Shown one piece after another: positions 17,256 through 29,141 of a DNA stretch of 64,000 bases (the stretch's first letter is position 1; every line of letters begins with the position of its first letter). A program made the position numbers and the translations under genes. The stretch is from Corallococcus sp. NCRR (GTDB lineage Bacteria > Myxococcota > Myxococcia > Myxococcales > Myxococcaceae). The stretch spans positions 8,787,461 to 8,851,460 of the forward strand of contig NZ_CP114039.1 in NCBI RefSeq assembly GCF_026965535.1. The letters run 5' to 3'. Below the pieces are notes generated by a model. It ran no database searches and was not told the origin of the DNA. It was given only the letters and a program-made list of their open reading frames with translations.

Positions 17256-18983
17256 TCAGGGCGCCGGGGCGACCGTCGGCTTCGGGGCCGTGGGCTGCGC
17301 GGGCGCGGCAGGCTGGACCGGCGCCGAGGGGGCCGCGGCGGGGGCGGCGGGCTTCGGCTCCGGCTTCTCGTGCGACTCCAGCATCTTGCCGTTGTCCGCG
17401 GCGATGCGGCGGTACCACGCGTCCGGGTAGCGCGGGTGGCCCACCTTGCCGGTGTTGTCGCGCACGTTGCCGTCGATGTACTTCACGAGCAGCTGCTCCC
17501 CCAGCTTGCGCCAGCGCGAGTGCACCTTGTCGCCCTGCTGCAGGGAGTACTCGGTGAGGTACTGGCGGGCCTGCTCCGGCGTCCGCTTGTAGAGCACCTG
17601 CGCGATGCTCTCGATGTTGGCCTGGTCCGCCAGGAACTGGCCCTCCAGGTCGCCCTGGGCCTTCTGCACGTCCACGATCATGTCGCTCCAGCGCCCGTAG
17701 GCCTGGTTCGACACCCAGTTGAAGACCCAGAAGGACGAGTCCCAGGAGAACTCGCCGCGGCTGGCCACGCCCTGCGCGAAGTTCTTCGGCACCTGCCGGA
17801 TGCCCGCGTACATGGGCGTGTAGACGGTGGTGAAGGTGTCATCCACGCCGAACCAGAGCACCCCGCCAATGGCGTCCGGCAGCGTGGAGCGCATCTGCGC
17901 GACGAAGGAGAAGCCCGTCTGCTGCGTGGAGATGGCGCGCTCGTGCACGTAGCTCTTGCCGTCCACGTCCCACGTCATGGGGCGCCAGCGGTAGGGCACC
18001 GCGTAGGGCCCCGCGCCCACGTCCTTGGACATGTCCAGCGGGGTGCCCTCGAAGTGGTCGCGCATGAGCGCCATGGCGTCCTGCACGGACACCTTCTTGT
18101 CCGGCTTCACCCACAGGGGCAGCCGCTTCGTGGTGTCCGCGCCGTCCGCGTACTCCACGCCCAGCTTCAGGGACGGGGCCGCGCGGCGGAAGATGCTCCA
18201 CACGCGCGACTCGCTGAAGCGCTGCCCGCCGAAGTCCAGCGGGTGGTACGTGTCCGCGAAGCTGAAGTCCTTGTCCGCGCCCTTGTACCAGCCCTTCGCG
18301 CGCGCGAAGGAGATGACGTCCGGCGCGTACAGCGTGGTGGCGCTGTCGTTGAGGGGGAACTGGCGGATGCGCGACTGGTTGGCGTGCGCGGAGATGTAGC
18401 CGTCCGGCAGCCTGCGAGCCACCCACACCGCGCCCTTCTGCCCCTCGCCCTTGCCAATCATCTCCAGGAGCCACGCCTCCTTGGGGTCGGCGATGGAGAA
18501 CGTCTCACCGGTGGACGCGTAGCCGTACTCGGCGACCAGGTCCGTCATCACCTGGATGGCCTCACGCGCCGTCTTCGCGCGCTCCAGCGCGATGTAGATG
18601 AGCGAGCCGTAGTCGATGATGCCCGCGGGCCCCTCCAGCTCCTTGCGGCCCGTGAAGGTGGACTCGCTGATGGACAGCTGGTGCTCGTTCATGTTGCCCA
18701 CCACCGAATAGGTGGCGGCCGGCTGCTGGATGCGGCCCAGGAACTTGCCGGTGTCCCACTCCACGACGTCGCGCATGGAACCGGCCGCGTGGCGCCGGGC
18801 GGGCGTGTAGTACAGCTCACCGTACAGCTCGTGCGCGTCCGCCGCGTAGGTGATGAACGTGGAGCCGTCCGTCGTGGCGCCCTTCGTCACCAGCATGCTG
18901 GTGCAGGCGTCCGCGACGACAGGGGCGACGAGCACCGCCGTCAGCGGCAGCGCGGTGAGGAGGGTCGAGGGGAATCGGTTCAT
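17256..18983 (-). CDS. Peptidase family C69 (secreted dipeptidase)
   Basis: 575 aa from the ATG at 18983. The signal peptide runs to VVADA, and Cys27 follows directly in CTSMLVTKGATTDGS. In C69 and other Ntn hydrolases this Cys becomes the N-terminal nucleophile after processing, so the cut after Ala26 both exports and activates the enzyme. Later conserved stretches: TYSVVGNMNEHQLSISEST, GETFSIADPKEAWLLEMIG, and YISAHANQSRIRQFPL. The C-terminal 60 residues are a Pro/Ala-rich tail. Likely periplasmic or extracellular dipeptidase activity on peptides from prey or protein turnover. Confidence 0.88.
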   Translation of the reverse strand: MNRFPSTLLTALPLTAVLVAPVVADACTSMLVTKGATTDGSTFITYAADAHELYGELYYTPARRHAAGSMRDVVEWDTGKFLGRIQQPAATYSVVGNMNEHQLSISESTFTGRKELEGPAGIIDYGSLIYIALERAKTAREAIQVMTDLVAEYGYASTGETFSIADPKEAWLLEMIGKGEGQKGAVWVARRLPDGYISAHANQSRIRQFPLNDSATTLYAPDVISFARAKGWYKGADKDFSFADTYHPLDFGGQRFSESRVWSIFRRAAPSLKLGVEYADGADTTKRLPLWVKPDKKVSVQDAMALMRDHFEGTPLDMSKDVGAGPYAVPYRWRPMTWDVDGKSYVHERAISTQQTGFSFVAQMRSTLPDAIGGVLWFGVDDTFTTVYTPMYAGIRQVPKNFAQGVASRGEFSWDSSFWVFNWVSNQAYGRWSDMIVDVQKAQGDLEGQFLADQANIESIAQVLYKRTPEQARQYLTEYSLQQGDKVHSRWRKLGEQLLVKYIDGNVRDNTGKVGHPRYPDAWYRRIAADNGKMLESHEKPEPKPAAPAAAPSAPVQPAAPAQPTAPKPTVAPAP

Positions 18984-19221
18984 GGCGGCGCAATCTAGCA
19001 GGACCGGCGCCCGCTGCCCGCCCGGACAGGTTGCCCTGCACTCAAGCACCCGGGCCCCGGCAGCCCTGCCGCGGAACCCCATGCGAGAAGCCGATGGCCG
19101 CCGAGCGCCGCGCTACTTCCCGGCCCCGACGTTGGATGGCACCGGCCGCCCGGGGACGCTAGGGTTGCGTCTTCCCGCCCGGGGTCCATCCAGAACCTCC
19201 GGGCTCCCCTTGGAGGACGGC

Positions 19222-19377
19222 GTGACGGAGATCGTGGTGGGTCTGGTGGTGTTCTTCGTCCTCACGGTCGTGCTGGGGCCCGCCCTGTGGAGCTCCCGCA
19301 TCTGGTGGAGCAAGGCGGACCGCGAGCAGGTGAAGGACAAGTACGGCCGCCCCCAGAAGGACCCGAAGGACGCTTAG
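19222..19377 (+). CDS. Small single-pass membrane protein
   Basis: 51 aa. The GTG at 19222 is preceded by GGAGG at 19212-19216 with a 5-bp spacer, a strong initiation site. Residues 3-22 (EIVVGLVVFFVLTVVLGPAL) form one hydrophobic helix. The rest (KADREQVKDKYGRPQKDPKDA) is highly charged and probably cytosolic. No family recognised. The good ribosome binding site and clean termination make it credible. Convergent with acs. Confidence 0.6.
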   Translation: MTEIVVGLVVFFVLTVVLGPALWSSRIWWSKADREQVKDKYGRPQKDPKDA

Positions 19378-19404
19378 GGGACGGCCGCGCGGAGTCGCTG
19401 ACGG

Positions 19405-21357
<1,953 letters not shown>

Positions 21358-21420
21358 GGGCGTTCCTCCGGATGCGGCGTGGGAACAGCCCTCCTGTTGT
21401 AGGAAGCCCTCCGGGCTATC

Positions 21421-21915
21421 TCAAGGGTTCCCTTCGCAGCGGGTGTTCCCCTGAACGCCGTCGAAGCGGATCCACAGCTCGCAGGTGCAGCCGGTGTTGT
21501 TGTTGGCGTCGTAGGCCAGCCGCAGTTGCCCGCTGAACTGCGTGGCGCACTCGGTGGTCGCGTCCAGGTGCACGCGGACCTGGTCGAGCAGGCACTCATT
21601 CGTCCCGTCGACGGTGGTGCTGACGTTGGCCACGCTGCCGTCGGCGGTGAACGCCTCGCCGTCCTCCAGGACGTAGCCCAACAGCTGCATGTTCTGCACG
21701 CCGAAGTCCGCGCGCACCACGCGCCCGGCGATCTGGAGGTTCAGCTGGAGGTTGCCCTGGAACTTCTCCAGGAGGTCGCAGTCGTCGCGCAGCGTCTCCG
21801 TGGGGATGAGCTCGTATACGCCCTCGTTCTGGCTGTAGGGCAGGCAGCCGGCCAGGGTGGAGGCCACGAGGGCGGTGAGGCTGAGGCGTCGCAGGGTAGA
21901 CACGGCACGCACCAT
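21421..21915 (-). CDS. Hypothetical lipoprotein
   Basis: 164 aa from the ATG at 21915; a GTG at 21903 would also keep the signal peptide. The leader [17 protein letters not shown] ends in a lipobox. The mature part is a small beta-rich domain with several Cys ([33 protein letters not shown]) that could pair as disulphides. No family recognised. Divergent from the NUDIX gene with about 60 bp between starts. It lies directly upstream of acs on the same strand. Confidence 0.68.
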   Translation of the reverse strand: MVRAVSTLRRLSLTALVASTLAGCLPYSQNEGVYELIPTETLRDDCDLLEKFQGNLQLNLQIAGRVVRADFGVQNMQLLGYVLEDGEAFTADGSVANVSTTVDGTNECLLDQVRVHLDATTECATQFSGQLRLAYDANNNTGCTCELWIRFDGVQGNTRCEGNP

Positions 21916-21976
21916 CGCCCACGGGAGGCATCCGGAACGGGCGCTCGCCTGGGGGCTTTGGGTAGAGTGCGACGCC

Positions 21977-22399
21977 ATGCCTGAATACCGCAACCCCAAA
22001 CCCACCGTGGACTGCATCATCGAATTGTCCGGCGAACGCATCGTGCTCATCCGCCGCGCGAACCCGCCGGTGGGCTGGGCGCTGCCGGGCGGCTTCGTGG
22101 ACGAGGGCGAGCCCCTGGACAAGGCCGCCATCCGCGAGGCCAAGGAGGAGACGGGGCTGGACGTGACGCTGGAGGAGCAGTTCTTCAGCTATTCGGATCC
22201 GAAGCGCGACCCGCGCCTGCACACGATTTCGACGGTGTTCATCGCGAAGGCGACGGGCGAGCCGGTGGGCGCGGACGACGCGGCGGAGGCGAAGACGTTC
22301 GCCATGGACGCGCTGCCCCAGGACCTGTGCTTCGACCACGGCACCATCCTGTCCGATTACCTGACGTACAAGCGCACCGGGAAGCGCCGCAAGCTGTAG
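21977..22399 (+). CDS. NUDIX hydrolase
   Basis: 140 aa. The NUDIX box is complete: G-G-F-V-D-E-G-E at the start and REAKEETGL at the end, giving the GX5EX7REUXEEXGU pattern. The flanking [18 protein letters not shown] and the later [13 protein letters not shown] resemble ADP-ribose pyrophosphatase-type members, which hydrolyse nucleoside diphosphates linked to another group. Substrate not certain. The next gene begins 16 bp later, so the two may be co-transcribed. Confidence 0.9.
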   Translation: MPEYRNPKPTVDCIIELSGERIVLIRRANPPVGWALPGGFVDEGEPLDKAAIREAKEETGLDVTLEEQFFSYSDPKRDPRLHTISTVFIAKATGEPVGADDAAEAKTFAMDALPQDLCFDHGTILSDYLTYKRTGKRRKL

Positions 22400-22415
22400 G
22401 GACGGGCCGCCACGG

Positions 22416-23735
22416 ATGCACTACCTCTTCGTCCTCCTGGCGCTCGGAGCGCTGCTCATCGTCCATGAGCTGGGGCACCTGGTGGCCGCGCGCCTGTTGG
22501 GTGTGCGGGTGCCGCGCTTCACCGTGGGCTTCGGGCCGCCGCTCCTGTCGTTCCGGCTGGGCGGGACGCAGTTCGTGCTGGGCGCGGTGCCGCTGGGCGC
22601 GTCCGCGAACCTGCAGGGGATGAACCCGCACCGCTCCGCGGAGGAGGACACGTCCGGGTTCGGCACGCTGGGGCCCTTCAAGCGGATGGCCATCATCCTC
22701 GCGGGGCCGCTGGCGAACTACGCGGCCGCGATGGGGCTCCTGTTCGCGCTGTATTCGTCCGGGACGCACGTGGTGGTGCCGCTGACGGTGGGCACGGTGC
22801 TGCCGGGCTCGGAGGCGGCGCGGGCGCAGCTGTTGCCCGGGGACAAGCTGGTGGGCGTGGACGGCAAGCCGCTGGAGAGCTGGTCGGACTTCGTCACCCG
22901 GGTGGCGGACGGCGTGGGCAACCAGTTGGAGCTCTCGGTGGAGCGCCACGGCGAGCCGCGCAAGGTGACGGTGCGGCCCCGGGCGGACGAGCGCGGCGCG
23001 GGGCGCATCGGCGTGAGCCAGCAGTACGTGTTCCGCACGCACGCCCCGGGCGAGGCGTTCACCCAGTCGCTGGTGCATACCGGGCGCGTGGCGTCCGAGG
23101 CGCTGTCCACGGTGGTGGCGATGGTGCGCGGGCCCCAGGTCGCGGGCAAGGCCGGACCCGGCGCGCTGATGCGCCAGGAGTCATCCGACGTCGCGTCGTC
23201 CACTGCGTCCGGGGCGGATGCGCTGGTGCGCGCGTTGGTGGCGGCCTCCGTGGCGCTGGCGATGCTGACGCTGGTGCCGGTGCCGGGACTGGACGGCGGC
23301 CGGGTGCTGCTGCTCGCCATCGAGGCGGTGAGCGGACGGCGCATTCCTCCGCGCGTGGAGACGGTGGCGCAGACGGCCGGGTTCCTCTTCCTGTCCATTG
23401 GCATCGTGGCCACGGCGGGCGCGGAGATCCGCCGCGCGCTGCCCTCGCGAGACGAGCCGCCCGGGGGTGTGAAGCCCCCCGCCGCCGCGTCCGCGCCCGC
23501 CGTGCTGGATGCGGGCGTCGTCGCGGTGGCGAGCCCCCCGCCGGTGGCGCCGAAGCCCGTGGCTCCGGATGCCGGAGCGCCCGCGGCCGCTGTCGTTCCC
23601 CGGGTCCAGGACGCGGGCACGGCCGTGTCCGCGGCCGTGAAGCCGGATGCGGGCACCGTCGTGTCCGTCACCTCGCCGCCGGATGCGGGGACCTCCTTGC
23701 AGCCGGCGTCCGTCGTGACACCCTCGCCTCCCTGA
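22416..23735 (+). CDS. M50 (site-2 protease-like) membrane metalloprotease
   Basis: 439 aa. The first helix carries the zinc site HELGH (residues 17-21). RFTVGFGPPLLSF and FKRMAIILAGPLANY follow as in RseP. A PDZ-like domain occupies about 125-190 (GSEAARAQLLPGDKLVGVDGKPLES). VPVPGLDGGRVLL is the second catalytic segment with its Asp. It is shorter than RseP and ends in about 100 residues of Pro/Ala-rich sequence with recurring DAG tripeptides, probably disordered and exposed. It is a second M50 protease in this window besides rseP. Substrate unknown; an anti-sigma factor or signal-peptide remnant is possible. Confidence 0.85.
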   Translation: MHYLFVLLALGALLIVHELGHLVAARLLGVRVPRFTVGFGPPLLSFRLGGTQFVLGAVPLGASANLQGMNPHRSAEEDTSGFGTLGPFKRMAIILAGPLANYAAAMGLLFALYSSGTHVVVPLTVGTVLPGSEAARAQLLPGDKLVGVDGKPLESWSDFVTRVADGVGNQLELSVERHGEPRKVTVRPRADERGAGRIGVSQQYVFRTHAPGEAFTQSLVHTGRVASEALSTVVAMVRGPQVAGKAGPGALMRQESSDVASSTASGADALVRALVAASVALAMLTLVPVPGLDGGRVLLLAIEAVSGRRIPPRVETVAQTAGFLFLSIGIVATAGAEIRRALPSRDEPPGGVKPPAAASAPAVLDAGVVAVASPPPVAPKPVAPDAGAPAAAVVPRVQDAGTAVSAAVKPDAGTVVSVTSPPDAGTSLQPASVVTPSPP

Positions 23736-23898
23736 GGCTTCCGCCCGCCTGCTCCGCCGGGCTGCCTCCTGGGAGTGGAGCCTCTGTTGGATGGCGGGTG
23801 CTGCTCGGCTGCGATCAACCTCACTGATTGCACAGCCGCGTGCGGGCCAATAGAAGCCCGAGGCTTCCTCCACTTCGCGCCGCCCTCCAGAGATCCGC

Positions 23899-26800
23899 AT
23901 GCCCCAGTCCTCGTCCCCCGCCATCCCCCTTTCCGAGGAACGCCACTTCGCGGGCGGCGGCGAGATGGGAGAGCTGGTCCGCGCGCTGGACTGGTCCCGC
24001 ACGCCGCTGGGCCCGTCACGCGACTGGCCCGTGAGCCTGAAGACGATGGTGGGCGTCGTCCTCCACAACCGGTTCCCCATGCTCATGTGGTGGGGCCCGG
24101 AGATGATCCAGGTCTACAACGACGCGTACCGCCCGGTGCTGGGCCTCAAGCACCCCGGCTCCCTGGGCGCGCCCGGTGAGAAGGTCTGGTCGGAGATCTG
24201 GGACGTCGTCGGCCCCATGGCGCGGGGCGTGCTCAACGGCGGCCCCGCCACCTGGAGCGAGAACCTGGCGCTGTTCCTCAACAGCCGGGGGTTCGTCGAG
24301 GAGACGTTCCACACGTTCTCATACAGCCCCATCCCCGACGAGCAGGGCGGCGTGGGCGGCGTGCTCGTCACCGTGCGGGAGACGACGCCGGAGGTGCAGC
24401 TCGACCGGCAGCTGCGCATGCTGCGCGACCTGGCGGCCCGCTCCGCCGACGCGAAGTCCCCGGAGCAGGCGTGCCGCACCAGCCTGGACGTGCTCGCGGA
24501 CAACGACCTGGACCTGCCGTTCTGCCTGCTCTACCTGCTGGACGCGAACGGCGACACCGCGCGCCTCGCGGGCAGCAGCGGGCTGCCCGGCACGGTCCTG
24601 GAAGCGCTGCCCGCCCAGCAGTCCCTCTTCGCGGAGCCCGTCACCGGCTGGCCCTTCGCCGAGGCCGTCCGCACCGGCGAGGACGTCGTCGTGAAGGACC
24701 TGGGGCAGCGACTCCACGGCCTGCCCGGAGGCCGCTGGAACACGCCGCCGTCGCTCGCGGTGGTGCGCGCCCTGACGCGGCCCGGACAGTCGCGGCCGTC
24801 CGGCTTCCTCGTGGGCGGCGTCAGTCCCCGCCGGCTGCTCGACGCGAGCTACCACGCCTTCTTCCAGGCCACCGCCGAGCAGGTCGCCGCCTCGGTCGCC
24901 AACGCGCGCGCCTATCAGGAGGAGCGTCAGCGCGCGGAGGAGCTCGCCGCGCTGGACCGCGCGAAGACGGCCTTCTTCAGCAACATCAGCCACGAGCTGC
25001 GCACGCCGCTCACGCTGCTCCTGGGCCCCACCGAGGACGCGCTCGCCAGCCCCACGCGAACGCTCCAGGGCGACTCGCTGGAGACGGTGCACCGCAACGC
25101 CGTGCGCCTGCGCAAGCTGGTCAACACGCTCCTGGACTTCGCGCGCATCGAGGCCGGGCGCGTGCGCGCCGCCTACGAGCCCACCGACCTGGCCGCCCTC
25201 ACCGCCGGGCTCGCCAGCGCCTTCCGCTCCGCCATCGAGCGCGCGGGCCTGACGCTCGACGTGGACTGCCCTGCCCTGCCGGAGCCGGCCTGGGTGGACC
25301 ACGAGATGTGGGAGAAGATCGTCCTCAACCTCGTCTCCAACGCGCTCAAGTTCACCTTCACCGGCACCATCACCGTGGCGCAGGCGCTGAAGGACGGGCA
25401 CATCGAGCTGCGCGTCACCGACACCGGCACCGGCATCCCCGCGCACGAGCTGCCCCGCCTCTTCGAGCGCTTCCACCGCGTCCACGGCGCCCGCGCGCGC
25501 TCCCACGAAGGCTCCGGCATCGGCCTGGCGCTGGTGCACGAGCTGGTGCGGCTGCACGGCGGCACCCTCACCGTCCAGAGCGAGCTGGACCGCGGCACCA
25601 CCTTCACCGTGCGCCTCCCCACGGGCTTCGCGCACCTGCCGCCGGAGCACGTGACGGCCGCGAAGAACCAGCGCGCGCTGCCCGCGGGCGCGGACCCCTA
25701 CGTGCGCGACGCCCTGGGCTGGCTGACGGACGTGCCGGCCCCACCGGAAGAGGACGCCGGGGCGCCCCCGGCCTCGCCGGGGATGGAGGAGCGCGGGCGC
25801 GTGCTGCTCGCGGACGACAACGCGGACATGCGCGAGTACGTGGGCCGGCTGCTGAGGGCCCAGTGGACGGTGGAGGCGGTGGCGGATGGCGAGGCCGCGC
25901 TCCAGGCCGCGCTCGCCCGGCCTCCGGACCTCATCCTGTCCGACGTGATGATGCCCGGGATGGACGGCTTCGCGCTCATCCAGGCCCTGCGCGCCGACGA
26001 GCGCACCCGCACGGTGCCCGTCATCCTGCTGTCCGCCCGCGCGGGTGAAGAGGCCCAGGAGGAGGGGCTCACCGCGGGCGCGGCGGACTACCTGGTGAAG
26101 CCCTTCTCCACGCGGGACCTGATCGCGCGCGTCTCCGCGCAGCTCACCCGCTCCCGCCTGCGCAAGCTGGAGGCCTCGCACGGCGAGCGGCTGGCGCGCA
26201 TCTTCCAGCACGCGCCCGTGGGCATCGCCATCCTGCGCGGGCCGGAGCACGTCTTCGAGTTCGCCAACGAGAACTACCTCAAGCTCATCGCGCACCGCGA
26301 CGTGACGGGCAAGGCCATCCGCGAAGCCATGCCGGAGCTGGCGCACCAGGGCATCTACGAGCTGCTGGACGGCGTCTTCACCACGGGCGAGCCGCACATC
26401 GGCCGCTCCCTGCGGGTCGTCTTCAACGACGGCCCCAACCAGTCCGCGCGCGAGGTGTTCTTCGACTTCGTCTACCAGCCCATGAACGACGCGAAGGGCC
26501 AGGTGGACTCCATCATCGTGGTCGTCTTCGACGTGACGGAGCTGGCCACCGCGCGCCGCGAGGCGGAGTCCGCCAACCGCGCCAAGGACGAGTTCCTCGC
26601 GATGCTGGGCCATGAGCTGCGCAACCCCCTGGCCCCCATCCTCACCGCGCTCCAGTTGATGCGCCTGAGGGGAGAGACGGCGGCGGAGCGCGAGCGGACG
26701 CTCATCGAGCGGCAGGTGACGCACCTGGTGCGCATGGTGGACGACCTCTTGGACGTCAGCCGCGTCACCCGGGGCAAGGTCACCCTCAAGCGCGAGCGCG

Positions 26801-27687
26801 TCACGCTCACCGACGTGGTGACGAAGGCCATCGAGCAGACCAGCTCGCTCATCGACGAGCGCCAGCACACGCTGGAGGTGGACCTGCCCGACCGGGGCAT
26901 GGACCTGAACGGCGACCCCACGCGCCTGGCGCAGGTGTTCGCCAACCTGCTCACCAACGCCGCCAAGTACACGGAGCCGGGCGGCCTGCTGGCCGTGACG
27001 GGCACGCGCGAGGGCCGGGAGCTCGTCGTCACCGTGCGAGACACCGGCGTGGGCATCGCGCCGGAGATGATGCCGCGCGTGTTCGACCTCTTCGTGCAGG
27101 AGCATCAGGCCCTGGACCGCTCCCAGGGTGGACTGGGGCTGGGGCTCGCCATCGCGCGCAGCCTGGTGACGCTGCACGAAGGCGCCATCAGCGCGCACAG
27201 CCCGGGCCGGGGCCGCGGCAGCACCTTCACCGTGCGCCTGCCCGCGCTGGAGCCGGAGGCGCCCGCCGCGCTGCCCACGCCGCAGCCCGGCGCGCTCATC
27301 GCCCAGGAGCCCTCTTCCGTGAACGCGCGCGTGCTCATCGTGGACGACAACCGGGACGCGGCGGACGTGCTCTCCGAGTCGCTGGAGTTCCTGGGCTGCA
27401 CGACGCGCGTGGCCTACGACGGCCCCAGCGGCCTGGAAGCGGCCAAGGCGTTCCGCCCTGAAATCGCGCTCCTGGACATCGGCCTGCCGGTGATGGACGG
27501 CTACGAGCTGGCCCAGCGGCTGCGCCGGCAGGAGGGGCCCCGCCCCCTCAAGCTGGTGGCGGTGACGGGGTACGGCCAGGAGTCCGACCGCCAGCGCTCC
27601 AAGGCCGCGGGCTTCGACGCGCACCTGGTGAAGCCGCTGCACTTCGAGACGCTGGAGGCGCTGCTCAAGGACCTGACGGGCGCCTGA
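23899..27687 (+). CDS. Hybrid histidine kinase with two kinase cores and two receivers
   Basis: 1262 aa and no membrane helix, so probably cytosolic. Order seen: PAS-like region (1-150), GAF-like region (160-340), HisKA with His365 in [11 protein letters not shown], HATPase ([24 protein letters not shown]), receiver 1 with Asp682 in [14 protein letters not shown] ([20 protein letters not shown]), HisKA 2 with His905 in [12 protein letters not shown], HATPase 2 ([19 protein letters not shown]), and receiver 2 with Asp1193 in [11 protein letters not shown]. Both kinase modules look catalytically intact, so the protein may run an internal phosphorelay or integrate two inputs. No partner regulator is encoded nearby. 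Confidence 0.93.
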   Translation: MPQSSSPAIPLSEERHFAGGGEMGELVRALDWSRTPLGPSRDWPVSLKTMVGVVLHNRFPMLMWWGPEMIQVYNDAYRPVLGLKHPGSLGAPGEKVWSEIWDVVGPMARGVLNGGPATWSENLALFLNSRGFVEETFHTFSYSPIPDEQGGVGGVLVTVRETTPEVQLDRQLRMLRDLAARSADAKSPEQACRTSLDVLADNDLDLPFCLLYLLDANGDTARLAGSSGLPGTVLEALPAQQSLFAEPVTGWPFAEAVRTGEDVVVKDLGQRLHGLPGGRWNTPPSLAVVRALTRPGQSRPSGFLVGGVSPRRLLDASYHAFFQATAEQVAASVANARAYQEERQRAEELAALDRAKTAFFSNISHELRTPLTLLLGPTEDALASPTRTLQGDSLETVHRNAVRLRKLVNTLLDFARIEAGRVRAAYEPTDLAALTAGLASAFRSAIERAGLTLDVDCPALPEPAWVDHEMWEKIVLNLVSNALKFTFTGTITVAQALKDGHIELRVTDTGTGIPAHELPRLFERFHRVHGARARSHEGSGIGLALVHELVRLHGGTLTVQSELDRGTTFTVRLPTGFAHLPPEHVTAAKNQRALPAGADPYVRDALGWLTDVPAPPEEDAGAPPASPGMEERGRVLLADDNADMREYVGRLLRAQWTVEAVADGEAALQAALARPPDLILSDVMMPGMDGFALIQALRADERTRTVPVILLSARAGEEAQEEGLTAGAADYLVKPFSTRDLIARVSAQLTRSRLRKLEASHGERLARIFQHAPVGIAILRGPEHVFEFANENYLKLIAHRDVTGKAIREAMPELAHQGIYELLDGVFTTGEPHIGRSLRVVFNDGPNQSAREVFFDFVYQPMNDAKGQVDSIIVVVFDVTELATARREAESANRAKDEFLAMLGHELRNPLAPILTALQLMRLRGETAAERERTLIERQVTHLVRMVDDLLDVSRVTRGKVTLKRERVTLTDVVTKAIEQTSSLIDERQHTLEVDLPDRGMDLNGDPTRLAQVFANLLTNAAKYTEPGGLLAVTGTREGRELVVTVRDTGVGIAPEMMPRVFDLFVQEHQALDRSQGGLGLGLAIARSLVTLHEGAISAHSPGRGRGSTFTVRLPALEPEAPAALPTPQPGALIAQEPSSVNARVLIVDDNRDAADVLSESLEFLGCTTRVAYDGPSGLEAAKAFRPEIALLDIGLPVMDGYELAQRLRRQEGPRPLKLVAVTGYGQESDRQRSKAAGFDAHLVKPLHFETLEALLKDLTGA

Positions 27688-27772
27688 GGGGCAGGCCGCC
27701 CGTCGTCCAGGGGACGTCCTGCCCACGAAGCCAGGGCCGGGCGGCCGCCAAGGCCTTATGCTCCGGCCCCAC

Positions 27773-28453
27773 ATGCCCACGCCTTCCGCGACCTCCGCCT
27801 CCGTGGCGGACGGTGGACTCTTCTGCGAGCTGTACTGGGGCACCTCCCTGGCGGAGGCCTGGAGCTATGGCCCGGAGCTGGGCCAGGTCCACGCCGCGCC
27901 CGACGAGACGGCCCCCCTGCCTCTCTACGGCTTCACGCTGCCGGAGGAGCCCTTCCTCCTCGCCGAGCGCACCCCGAAGGGCTGGCGCATCCACGTGCCG
28001 CCCTCCGCTCGCGTGGAGAAGAGCCTCAAGGGCACGGACTTCCAACCGGTGGGCCCGGAGGAGCTGACGGGCGCGCCGGGCCGCACGGCGGTGGAGCTGC
28101 GCGAGGGCATGACGCTGCGCCTCGTGGAGGGACAGCTGAACCTGCTGGTGCAGCCGTCGGTGGTGAAGGAGCGCGCGGGGCGCTTCCGCGTGCAGGACGT
28201 GGCCTGGATCATCACGGTGGCCGTCCTCTTCCTGAGCGCCCCCGTCGCCTTCCTCGCCCTGGGGCCGGATCCGGCGCGCATGGCCGCGAACAACGCGCGC
28301 GCGCTGCAGGTGGCCCACGAAAAGGAGGAGGCGCGGCGCAAGGCCATGGGCCTGGACCAGCCGCTCAAGCCGCTGACGGAGGCCGAGCGCGCCACGCAGA
28401 AGCAGGACGGCGGCGCGCGCGTCACCGTGCCGGCGAGCCTCGGCGTGCGCTGA
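27773..28453 (+). CDS. Hypothetical protein with one membrane helix
   Basis: 226 aa from the ATG at 27773 (an ATG at 27758 is also in frame; neither has a good ribosome binding site). The N-terminal 130 residues look like a soluble beta-rich domain ending in TLRLVEGQLNLLVQPS. One transmembrane helix, AWIITVAVLFLSAPVAFLALG, spans about 147-167, followed by a charged helical tail. This layout recalls signal-integration proteins with a forkhead-like N-terminal fold in myxobacteria, but I cannot confirm it. Converges with the MoaD-MoaE gene one base away. Confidence 0.6.
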   Translation: MPTPSATSASVADGGLFCELYWGTSLAEAWSYGPELGQVHAAPDETAPLPLYGFTLPEEPFLLAERTPKGWRIHVPPSARVEKSLKGTDFQPVGPEELTGAPGRTAVELREGMTLRLVEGQLNLLVQPSVVKERAGRFRVQDVAWIITVAVLFLSAPVAFLALGPDPARMAANNARALQVAHEKEEARRKAMGLDQPLKPLTEAERATQKQDGGARVTVPASLGVR

Positions 28454-28454
28454 C

Positions 28455-29117
28455 TCAGGGCCCCAGGCCCACCCAGACCTCGCCGTCCTCGAAGAACTCC
28501 TTCTTCCAGATGGGCACGTCCTGCTTGAGCCGCTCGATGGCGTACTCACAGCCCAGGAAGGCCTCCTTGCGGTGCGCGGAGGCCGCGGCGATGACGACGG
28601 CCAGCTCGCCCGGCACCAGGGTGCCCACGCGGTGCATGATGGCCAGGCGCGTCCCCGGCCACGTGCGCGCCACCTCGTCGCCAATCTCCGCGAGCTTCGC
28701 CTCCGCCATGGGCGCGTAGGCCTCGTACTCCAGCCGCAGCACGCGCCGGCCCTTCGTCTGGTCGCGCACGGCGCCGGAGAACGTCACCAGCCCGCCCGCC
28801 CCCTGGGACGCGACCGCGTCCACGACCTCCGAGAGCTGGAGCGGCCGGCCCACCACGCCAAAGAGGCGCGGCGCCCCACCGGCCACGGGCGGAATCAACG
28901 CCAGCTCCGCGTCCGGCGCCACCGGTGAGTCCAGCGCCACGAACTGCTGCTGCACCGCCACGCGCAGGTGCGGCAGGAGCGGCGCCAGCGGCGGGTGCTT
29001 GGAGGCGAGCAGCGCGAGCACGTCCGAGACGCGCGCCCCGGGCGGCACGTCCAGCGACTCGCGGGACAGGCCCGCGCGCTCGCGGGCCGCGGCGAAGTAC
29101 AGCACGGTGACGGACAT
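28455..29117 (-). CDS. moaX: Fused molybdopterin synthase, MoaD-MoaE (MoaX type)
   Basis: 220 aa. Residues 1-81 are a MoaD ubiquitin-like sulphur carrier (VLYFAAARERAGLSRESL, ending PPVAGG). Residues 85-220 are MoaE, the catalytic subunit (GLVTFSGAVRDQTKGR, ASAHRKEAF with the His-Arg pair, VPIWKKEFFEDG with the catalytic lysine). Together they convert precursor Z (cPMP) to molybdopterin. The diglycine that must be freed for thiocarboxylation is internal here (Gly80-Gly81, then Ala). M. tuberculosis MoaX has the same layout and must be cleaved after the diglycine to work, so this protein presumably is too. No other moa gene is nearby. Confidence 0.92.
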   Translation of the reverse strand: MSVTVLYFAAARERAGLSRESLDVPPGARVSDVLALLASKHPPLAPLLPHLRVAVQQQFVALDSPVAPDAELALIPPVAGGAPRLFGVVGRPLQLSEVVDAVASQGAGGLVTFSGAVRDQTKGRRVLRLEYEAYAPMAEAKLAEIGDEVARTWPGTRLAIMHRVGTLVPGELAVVIAAASAHRKEAFLGCEYAIERLKQDVPIWKKEFFEDGEVWVGLGP

Positions 29118-29141
29118 GACCTGCCTCCTGCTGGCGTGTCC

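Noticed and set aside
24319-27843. A 1,174-codon open frame antisense to the hybrid histidine kinase
   Set aside because: Same cause: codon bias of the true gene leaves few stops on the other strand. The product is a Gly/Arg/Ala/Leu-rich string without domains.
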